Shown piece after piece: positions 56,831 to 64,000 of a stretch of 64,000 nt of DNA. The DNA is from Leptasterias polaris (lineage: Eukaryota; Echinodermata; Asteroidea; Forcipulatida; Asteriidae). The position numbers and the translations under genes were made by a program. The notes under the pieces were generated by a model. It searched no databases. It was not told where the DNA came from and saw only the letters and a list, made by a program, of their open reading frames with translations. Within the stretch, counting starts at the first letter, position 1; the number at the start of each line of letters is the position of its first letter. Location: NCBI GenBank assembly GCA_037783415.1, contig JAZGTN010000087.1, positions 620,001 to 684,000 on the forward strand, written 5' to 3'.

Positions 56831-57646
56831 TGTTCTGGCTTCTGCAAACGCGTAGCTCCAAGGGAGCGCTAGCTTTAGTTCGACCAGAGAGTCTCAACCG
56901 CAGAAATAAGAATAACAATGGCCAAAGGTCAGCGCTTCGGATTCCAATTCAAACTTTATTTCCACGGTGAACTGTAACAAAAAGAGCAGAGAAAACCTTT
57001 GTTTACATCTCAACAACTAACGATATTTATGTGAAAAAACAACTAAAGTCACGAAAATCCTTGAAAACTGTAGTACCTTCAAGGAAACAGCCAAAACCTT
57101 AAATACAGGGATCGCTCCAATACCTAGATCACGTGGGGTCTTGTTTTACGGTTAAAAACAGGTATTGCTCATTTACTCTTAAATACACTATGAGAATGGC
57201 AGAAATACACTAATTTATGCAGTGGGAACAAGGATTAGAAATATCTAAACAATAAGGAAATCCAATAGTCTGAGATAATGAGAGAAAAACCGGCTGATTC
57301 TGGACGGATGTGGGTAAAAAACTGAGCGAGGCACAATAACATCATAAAATACGGTGAAAATCTAAAGGCTTCGAAAAACTTGTTATTTACCAAGTTTTTA
57401 AGAAATAAGCCTAGAAAAACTATGATTACTTACATGACTGTGGTTCCGGAGTGCCTAGGGAAGTAATGTGAGTTCTCTACATCAAAGGTATAGGGATTAA
57501 AACGGTGTATTTATAGGAAAATGCTAATCAAAAATGTTCGGGCAGGATAGTTGTAAAACCATGTGAGCAAGTCACGTCTGTGTTCCATCCGACGCGAAGG
57601 GCGCCCTCAAGAGTTTCTAGTGAAGCGGGTGGTAAAGTCCGATACA
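56831..57646 (-). repeat. 5' LTR of the complete BEL/Pao element
   Basis: 816 bp, matching 49781-50602 apart from six bases. A 70-base leader (56761-56830) separates it from the polyprotein ATG. The primer-binding site must lie at its start (GTGAAATGACTGTGG in element orientation), but I could not assign a tRNA. Confidence 0.93.
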
Positions 57647-57651
57647 ATTAC

Positions 57652-59448
57652 GTATACATTGGGATTGGTATTGTTTGCAAATGCATACTTTGAATTGTTG
57701 ACAAATGCAATTCAGCGACTTAAAACACCCACCCCCCCTCTTCCGCCCGGCAGCCATTCTGGAGATGCTTACGTCCATAGATACATGTACAAACGTCACA
57801 GAGCAAGATGAATACTAAATGAAAGGGGCGGCACTTCCACGCTCCCATTGGATTTGTACATCTCCCCATTTGGGGAGATTTTTCTATTCAAATGCGTGGA
57901 GTAGGAAACGACCCCGTCAAGTCCCTTGATCGCCACCGCATAAATAACTACATTTTGTCGGTGAGGGCGCACTGGTATTCTGTGGCTGCATGCGCATGCT
58001 GGCGCGTTACGTTAGGAACCTCGCACGAGAAAGGGACTTGAATCAAGTCTAGGTGAGCCCCTAACCATGAGCTAATCGAACGCCAACTTCCCCCAGCATT
58101 CACACCGATGCATCTTGGGACAGCCGACCGGAACTACTTCCATTTTGTGCCGTATGTCCGATACTTTCCGTGGATTCACGAAAACATCGTAAAATAATTA
58201 TTCTCAAGGTAAAACTGCAACATTAAACAATTTGTACAACCCCACAGTGATACAAAGGTACCCGGCTTCGAATAAAAAATACTTATTGCTCACAGAAACG
58301 CTGTTGTAATGGCGAAAATGTGTGTCAAACTTCCTAAAATGTCCCGCTGAATTACAAACAAAATGGTGGCCATTGAGAAAGTTTTTCGCCGTGACGTCAT
58401 GAACCAGGGGCAGCCCCAAGTGACCCGCTCCACAAGCAGGGCACTTGGGGCTGACCCGGGTGAGCCCCGCGAATGACGTCAAAGCTATTCGAACGCACCG
58501 GGGGAAGACGTACCTGGGTCGACCCGGGGGGGGGGGCGGAAGGGGTAGCGCCACCAGCGCGCCACCTACGTTGAAAATAATCTCATTCGACCATCGCGAC
58601 GTGGACTGGTCGAAGCTCCCCACGTCCCCGTACAAACGGATGTGTGTGTGTGTATGCACAGTACACGCTGCGTGCCGTTGAGACTGCCTGGACGAGTCCA
58701 TTTTATCAGAGGGTATTGTTATCTTCAAATGTTGTAAATTCACAAAATCTTTACACCAGAAAACATTTGTAAATTATTTTTTTGCCTTGCCAACTGCTTC
58801 AGTAAATTAACTATTTAATAAACAACATATATTTAACCTAAACGACATGTATAACATATCTGTTTTAGATGTGTATGCTGCCTCAGAATTACAATTACCT
58901 GCGGCAAATGTTCCCGTCCGTCAACAGAGATCGTTTGAACGCAAAATAAGTATTGGCGGGATCCATTCTCTCCAAAAACACTTTTACAAATCGTCAAATA
59001 TCTAGAGGATGTACCGAGGGATTTTGATTAAACTTTCAGGAATGAAAGATCTATTCCTAAATATTACGTTAATGGAAAAAAATCAGAGGATGAACGATAA
59101 TTTTTTTCACATTATGTCGATATTTGTAGCCATTTTAGGGGAGACCATTTGTAACGAAATTCCCACCTGGACCCATTCATACACGTTAGCCGCTGCAATA
59201 AACCAACGGAAAATTTTCGATAATATTTTTACGCACTTTATTTAAAATTAAGCATCTCAACAATTGAAAATACTCTTCCGATATACACTGTTATGTTTTC
59301 AGTGCTGATAAAGAGAGAATTTTAACGGTATACATGGATTTCTTTTTGTTTTTTAATGGTCATTACCTATTTTTAAAATGGAGTGTACCCAAACAGCGAT
59401 CGCAAATGATTGCGCAACACCCCTTCCGCCCCCCCCCCCCCCCCCCCT
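57652..59448. other. non-coding cluster of inverted-repeat fragments
   Basis: The remainder of the TA-flanked element after the BEL insertion. GGGACTTGAATCAAGTCTAG (58032) is the inverse of a stretch near 49422. GCTAATCGAACGCC (58071) and GCTATTCGAACGCACC (58484) are diverged ends of the same family. A hairpin CAGCCCCAAGTG/CACTTGGGGCTG lies at about 58411-58453. Poly-G and poly-C runs occur near 58530 and 59430. The ORFs here, including 58204-58743 on the minus strand, cross these repeats and lack domains. Confidence 0.6.
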
Positions 59449-59481
59449 GGGTCGACCCGGGGAAGCTAATCGAACGCACCC

Positions 59482-59710
59482 TATATAAATTTCAGTCCGC
59501 GAACGGCGAAATGAAAACGCCCGCCACGGGCGTTCTATCGTAGGAATTTTGAAAATTCCGACGCCAACATTCCTTGGCATGGGTGTATTGATCTATTATC
59601 GAGGAAAAAACTTTAACCTTTCGCCGGGGAAAAAACCCTAATTTTTTCCCAAAAATAATACCGCCCAGAGGCCCAGCATTTTTTTTATAATACCGACGTG
59701 AAGTGGTTAA
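59482..59710 (-). repeat. right end of the piggyBac-type element
   Basis: Follows the TA-flanked element and ends in the inverse terminal repeat CCGACGTGAAGTGG and TTAA. It has no coding. Confidence 0.65.
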
Positions 59711-60526
59711 AAAGAATTAACAAGTCTTAAATTTGATTATCTAAATTTAAGACCTTAAAAAGCATTAAAAGGTATTAAATTCAGTTCGCCGAGGTCTTAA
59801 AAAAATTGATGAAGTGAATAATCAATGTTGCTATCACTTAATAAATAACCGAAATGCGCGGCGGATAAAAAAAGTTGTAAATTGGTCACAAGCGTGGAAG
59901 ACACCGCCCGTCATGAACTGCACACGGCTTATGGAGCTGTTGGGCGAGTTATCACAAGTTTGACCGTGGTCCTTTCTCTATGGTTGAAGCAAGTTTAAAA
60001 TTCTCGTAAACTGAAAGAGTTGTCTGGTGTAAATTATTGTTGTATCCAAGTAAGGGTAATATTTTTTGTTCATGAATTTCATTAACAATATAGCTGTTTC
60101 TCCGGCTAAGGGCTAAAACTCTTCCAACTTTTGGTCGGCGGAATTTCGACTTGGGGACTTTGAAAAACTGACTTTTTAAAATCTCCAACTTTTGCAAGTT
60201 GACTTTTAAAGTTCCTACCTTTCACTGTTTTATGTTTAAAATGACAACAAAATATTATAAATTTTGAAGAAATGAAAGACAGTTTTCGCCCACTATTTTG
60301 CTTGGAGTCACGCCTTTCTGAAGCTTATGCCACGGCAGGCAGGCTGTCAAATCATGGAGCACATGGTGCACACAGCAACGTTCGGTCAACCGTCGTTATC
60401 TTCCATACACACACCATGCATCGATCAATGCGTGGCAAAGTTTATTGAGTTTTCCCAATGTGCGTCGTCGAATACCGATTGTTGAATGACAATGTCAGTG
60501 AAAAAGAAGCTGTATAGAACAAATCT
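59711..60526. other. non-coding, no gene recognised
   Basis: AT-rich sequence with a small perfect hairpin (TCTTAAATTT...AAATTTAAGA at about 59727-59754). Short ORFs show no domain. ACAAATCT at 60519-60526 appears to be the left target duplication of the next element. Confidence 0.5.
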
Positions 60527-60545
60527 ACGGTGGCCCACAACTGTC

Positions 60546-60802
60546 ACGGCAAAACCAAAAGCGCCACGGCAAAACCGAAAGAGCCACGGCACCACCAAAA
60601 GCGCCACGGCAAAACCAAAAGCACCACGGCAAAACCAAAAGCGCCACGGCAAAACCAAAACCGCCACGGCAAAACAAAAAGCGCCACGGCAAAACCAAAA
60701 GCGCCACGGCAAAACAAAAAGCGCCACGGCAAAACCAAAAGCGCCACGGCAAAACCAAAAGCGCAACGGCAAAACCAAAAGAGCCACGGCAAAACCAAAA
60801 GC
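60546..60802 (+). repeat. 20-bp tandem array, left arm
   Basis: About 13 units of AAAACCAAAAGCGCCACGGC with point variants. Three units make 60 bases, so all frames tend to stay open; the resulting Lys/Arg/Thr-rich or Phe/Val/Leu-rich ORFs are artefacts. Confidence 0.92.
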
Positions 60803-60902
60803 ATGCGGGTTAAAGGTCGAAAGGAGTCGCGGTGATTCATGGGATAAGTTATAAATAAATGGTCAGCACGCGCGGTGTGCAGAGTTGATCTTTATGCCCA
60901 CG

Positions 60903-62185
60903 TAATGTGTACGGGGACTGGGGAGGCACAGCACTGAGTTCCCCTCCAAAGTTTACCGAACCGATTTTCATGAAATTTGTCACAAATGTTAGTTTCATAA
61001 ACAATTCAGAAATCATCAGCGGTGCATTTGGGTGTAAATTTTGCCCATTTGTTGTCAATTTTGTTTTGTCCCTATTCCGTATTACAAGAGGGGGAAGATC
61101 ATTTGTACATAACAGATAAGAGAAGGCAAGCCCTTGGGCTAGCATGAGACAATGATTCTCTCCCTCCCATCAGCTAGAGACTCAAGCCCGCATAATAAAA
61201 AGGACAAATTGGATTAAAAAGTATTATGAATAACAACTCCAGAGTAATAATTTTTTTTTTTTAAGTGGGAATTCAAAATGGCCGCCACATCATTTTTTTA
61301 TTTTTATTTAATGTTTTGCTTTTTTCACTTACGGCCACCATTTTTCAGGGATGAAAATTCTCGGATGAAAATTCGATATTATTATTTTTTGGGTTATCAA
61401 ATAAGAAACTGACATGTAAGAATATTTCATTGTTAAAATTTTAGATATAAGTTGACCCTCTAATTACAGGCTGAAAACACAAAATCCAAGATGGCCGCCG
61501 GATGTGGCGGCCATTTTAAATTCCCACTCTGCACTTAACACTATCACAGGATTCATCACTCTGACATTTCAAGAAAATAAATAAAATGGGTAATATTTGT
61601 TTGAAAAGTCAGAAAAAATAAATAAAAGTGTGTGAACCGATGTCAAACTAATGGTTGTCGCGGTAACAGTTCACACCCAGTAACATTGACTTTTTGAAAT
61701 AGAATGACATAAAATATATTTCGGGAAAGTCAGGAAATTTCCTGGCGATCGGCCTTGGCGTTAAAAAGTTACAAAGAACAAATTGGTTGGGGGAACATTG
61801 TGCCCCCCCCCCCCCCCCCCGGTCCTGATAGGGTTAAGGTTCTCGGTCAATTACTCTGTGAACTACAGAAGTAACTTGAAATCAAGTCGTTAGATGTTAT
61901 GCCATTGTTATGTACGTCTTATGCTATGATGGTGGAGCCGAGGATGGAACCTGTGATGTCATATCGTAGAGTAATGGAATGTTGAATGATACACAGTAGA
62001 ACCATTTTCAGCAATGTGAGTTAGTCTTAAAAATCATTCCAGTGCCGATTGTATATAATAAAAGTCATTTTGTTTCAATTTCTTTTCTTCCTCTTTTTGT
62101 TTACGTCAGGCTGCTAAACAGTGCTATTCATACCATCATGACCATGACCATGTGCCATGAAGCCTGGTAAATATGAGACCTGAAC
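60903..62185. other. loop of the foldback element, no gene recognised
   Basis: Contains an inner inverted repeat (61264-61528), a poly-C run at about 61803-61820 and no recognisable protein. Confidence 0.5.
61264..61528. repeat. 265-bp inner inverted repeat
   Basis: AGTGGGAATTCAAAATGGCC at 61264 has its inverse, with one mismatch over 28 bases, at 61501-61528. AT-rich sequence separates the arms. It may be a separate MITE inserted in the loop. Confidence 0.6.
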
Positions 62186-62291
62186 GTGTGTACAGATCAA
62201 CTGCACACCGCGCGTGCTGACCATATTTATATTTATTCATTTATAAACCTACCCCATGAATCACCGCGATCCTTTCGACCTTTAACCCGCA

Positions 62292-62645
62292 TGCTTTTTG
62301 TTTTGCCGTGGCGCTTTTTGTTTTGCCGTGGCGCTTTGCCGTGGCGCTCTTGGTTTTGCCGTGGCTCTTTCGGTTTTGCCGTGGCGCTCTTGGTTTTGCC
62401 GTTGTGCTTTTGGTGTTGCCGTGGCGCTTTTGGTTTTGCCGTGGCGCTTTGGGTTTTGCCGTGGCTCTTTTGGTTTTGCCGTGGCTCTTTCGGTTTTGCC
62501 GTGGCGCTCTTGGTTTTGCCGTGGCGCTTTTGGTTTTGCCGTGGCGCTTTGGGTTTTGCCGTGGCGCTTTGGGTTTTGCCGTGGCGCTTTGGGTTTTGCC
62601 GTGGCGCTTTGGGTTTTGCCGTGGCGCTTTGGGTTTTGCCGTGAC
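62292..62645 (-). repeat. 20-bp tandem array, right arm
   Basis: About 18 units, the inverse of the left array; the last several are an identical subtype with GGGTTTTGCC. The arm is longer than the left one, so the arrays have expanded independently. Confidence 0.92.
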
Positions 62646-62661
62646 AGTTGTGGGCCACCGT

Positions 62662-64000
62662 ACAAATCACTTACTATGGACATTTCCAAACACGCAATTT
62701 TTGCGAATTTCGCTTCTGTGTTTTGGGTGGGGTTTTTTCCTCGACGTTTCAAAAATGTTGTGCATGCATAAACATTTCGGCGAGTGATGTACAAATTTCC
62801 AACTTTTTATCTCATCCCTGCCTACTTTACATATTTTTGCGTCGATGCCTTTGTAACTGGCTGTGGCGCCCCTCCAAAAATTACATTCTTCACGGCCAAT
62901 TGCCGTGCCCTTAATCCCCGTTTGCCGTCGTGCCTTTTTAAATATAAGTTTAACCCTATGGTTTAATCACATTTTCAGTGTTGTCCGTCCGGAAGCACCA
63001 GCTGCCGCGATTACACCGGCTTTTTGTTTACCTAGTTGTCAATTAAGACAAAACAAACTTTTCTACTCAACGAGCTTGAGCTGACAAATGGAGATCCTTT
63101 TCTTTATTATAATGTCAGTCCCAGACACTATCCAGACATGTCCTGGGAGAATGATTGACAAACTATTGAGACCCAATTACTCTTATCTTAATCCCCTGCA
63201 GTTTGTTATACAATTGTTTTAGTTTGTAATACTCTTGCTTCACTCAGAAGACAAGCTGGCATGTGGTGTCTCTGTGGTTAATCCTCTACAGTTTGTTATA
63301 CAATTTTCTTACTTTGTATAACTAATACTCTTGCTTCACTGGAAAGACAAGCCATGTGCAGTGTCTCAGTGTTTTTGTGACCTGGTTTTGTGACCCTTAG
63401 GAGTGGGTGTTGTGTTCTTTTAAACCTGGAAAGTGTGTTGACATCTGCTGGCTTATAGTTTTACGGTTTGTCTATGAATAAGATATGATTTATCAATATC
63501 TTGTTCATGCAAATTAGTGGTGCGGCATAGCAAACCTATCGTGCATTTTGTGATAATTAAAAGCATCAAATTTGGCACAGATGTAGAGAACAGTGTTCTG
63601 AAAAAGAATGGATATTGGGCCATCGCAAATTCCGTCACTGAGGGCCGTGGCGGCCATTTTGGAAATGGCCGCCAAATACTACTGTTTTAGGGGCATATTT
63701 ACTTACATATCAACACCAGATTTTACTGATGTCATTAATAGGCACTAAACATCTTCTGAAATGATTGTTTAATAATTTAACCAATGTTAAAAGCATTTTA
63801 AAGGGGTATTTTGCCATTTTTCACCAAATTCTTCCATTTTTGCAATCATCTTTTTCACATAATGAAAACAACCATAAAACTCAGCACAAAGCTCTGGAAT
63901 GATATACCTCAAATTTTGATCCAATTCAATTAAATGTTTGCAAAAACTAGTAATACCCCCTTTATAGTCAAATATTAATACCCCTTTACCCTTTAACACA
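62662..64000. other. non-coding, no gene recognised
   Basis: No supported gene up to the window end. It holds a diverged duplication at 63190-63380 and a palindromic GGCGGCCATTTTGGAAATGG stretch near 63650. The 70-codon minus-strand ORF at 63787-63999 runs to the window edge and has no motif I recognise. Confidence 0.45.
63190..63380 (+). repeat. diverged ~95-bp tandem duplication
   Basis: CAGTTTGTTATACAATT, TACTCTTGCTTCACT and AGACAAGC recur in the same order in 63190-63283 and 63284-63380, with small indels. It is old and non-coding. Confidence 0.75.

Larger units (their letters stand above)
49781..57646 (-). mobile_element. complete BEL/Pao retrotransposon
   Basis: LTRs at 49781-50602 and 56831-57646 flank a single open frame. 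ATTAC is duplicated at the ends (49776-49780 and 57647-57651). The LTRs look identical except for a 6-bp length difference near 50385. Intact coding, matching LTRs and an intact target duplication point to a recent, possibly still active, insertion. Confidence 0.96.
49365..59481. mobile_element. TA-flanked element with 33-bp perfect TIRs, split by a BEL insertion
   Basis: 49365-49397 (GGGTGCGTTCGATTAGCTTC...) and 59449-59481 are perfect inverses, and TA lies directly outside each. Related but imperfect copies of the same ends lie inside at about 58020-58090 and 58455-58535. The region may therefore be two or more overlapping copies rather than one. No transposase was seen, apart from the inserted BEL element. 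TA flanks suggest a Tc1/mariner-like target but cannot be told from part of the repeat. Confidence 0.55.
42491..59710. mobile_element. piggyBac-type element with nested insertions
   Basis: TTAA at 42491-42494 is followed by CCACTTCACGTCGG (42495-42508). The exact inverse, CCGACGTGAAGTGG (59693-59706), is followed by TTAA (59707-59710). TTAA ends, a terminal repeat beginning CC, and a piggyBac transposase inside make a coherent element. The 17.2-kb span is explained by a second element (49365-59481) that itself contains a BEL/Pao insertion, leaving about 7 kb of piggyBac-derived sequence. That is still large for piggyBac because of internal repeats at 42.9-44.3, 46.0-48.0 and 48.1-49.2 kb. Confidence 0.75.
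60527..62661. mobile_element. 2.1-kb foldback element with 20-bp repeat arms
   Basis: ACGGTGGCCCACAACTGTCA at 60527 is exactly inverted at 62642-62661. Inside each end is a tandem array of 20-bp units (AAAACCAAAAGCGCCACGGC), in opposite orientation on the two sides. Beyond the arrays the symmetry continues (GCATGCGGGTTAAAGGTCGA and GGTCAGCACGCGCGGTGTGC have inverse partners near 62285 and 62210). The flanks ACAAATCT and ACAAATCA agree at seven of eight positions, suggesting an 8-bp duplication as in hAT elements. No transposase was seen in the loop. Confidence 0.75.

Noticed and set aside
58204..58743. 179-residue minus-strand ORF
   Set aside because: It crosses inverted-repeat fragments and a poly-G/poly-C run and has no recognisable domain.
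60425..60854. Lys/Thr-rich or Phe/Val-rich ORFs
   Set aside because: Produced by the 20-bp tandem array on both strands; the same holds for 62186-62794.
63787..63999. 70-residue minus-strand ORF at the window edge
   Set aside because: No motif, no splice context and no homology I recognise; could be chance or the edge of an unseen repeat.

Overview
The window looks like transposon-rich nuclear DNA of a marine deuterostome invertebrate, most likely an echinoderm (possibly a sea star). The reasons are AT-rich non-coding DNA, one spliced animal gene (an FBXL3-type F-box/LRR gene), a Ty3/gypsy element with integrase ahead of reverse transcriptase (a Gmr1-type order described from deuterostomes), BEL/Pao and piggyBac elements, and many small inverted-repeat elements. 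The species is inference. No tRNA, rRNA, CRISPR or bacterial-type operon was found.

Layout: 0-8 kb holds a SINE-like copy, a TTAA-flanked MITE, a 78-bp palindromic insertion and two CCATGG-rich arrays. From 8.0 to 17.5 kb, a 22-bp satellite is split by an 8.1-kb composite: a 5'-truncated BEL/Pao element (minus strand) joined head-to-head to a 5'-truncated gypsy element (plus strand). Each retains its 3' LTR, and the composite is flanked by GTAGT on both sides with satellite phase preserved. From 17.6 to 20.9 kb lie inverted-repeat elements, including a 110-bp palindrome with a 9-bp target duplication. From 20.9 to 28.8 kb, a non-LTR retrotransposon relic is split by a young gypsy element with near-identical 736-bp LTRs.

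From 29.8 to 36.4 kb is the only convincing host gene, an FBXL3 homologue of four coding exons with clean splice sites and a predicted 453-aa product. Its introns carry further repeats and a LINE relic. From 37.2 to 42.5 kb is an apparently intact gypsy element (minus strand) with near-identical LTRs.

From 42.49 to 59.71 kb is a nested structure. A piggyBac-type element (TTAA plus 14-bp perfect terminal repeats) carries a frameshifted transposase, a triplicated hairpin-bearing 3' region and related direct repeats on both sides of the gene. It contains a TA-flanked element with 33-bp terminal repeats, which itself contains a complete BEL/Pao element with an uninterrupted 2017-codon ORF and an ATTAC target duplication. 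From 60.5 to 62.7 kb is a 2.1-kb foldback element with 20-bp tandem repeats in both arms. The rest has no recognisable gene.

Apart from the F-box gene, the coding sequences are retrotransposon gag/pol and transposase genes. They do not form a host pathway; the window mainly records successive insertions, several of them recent.
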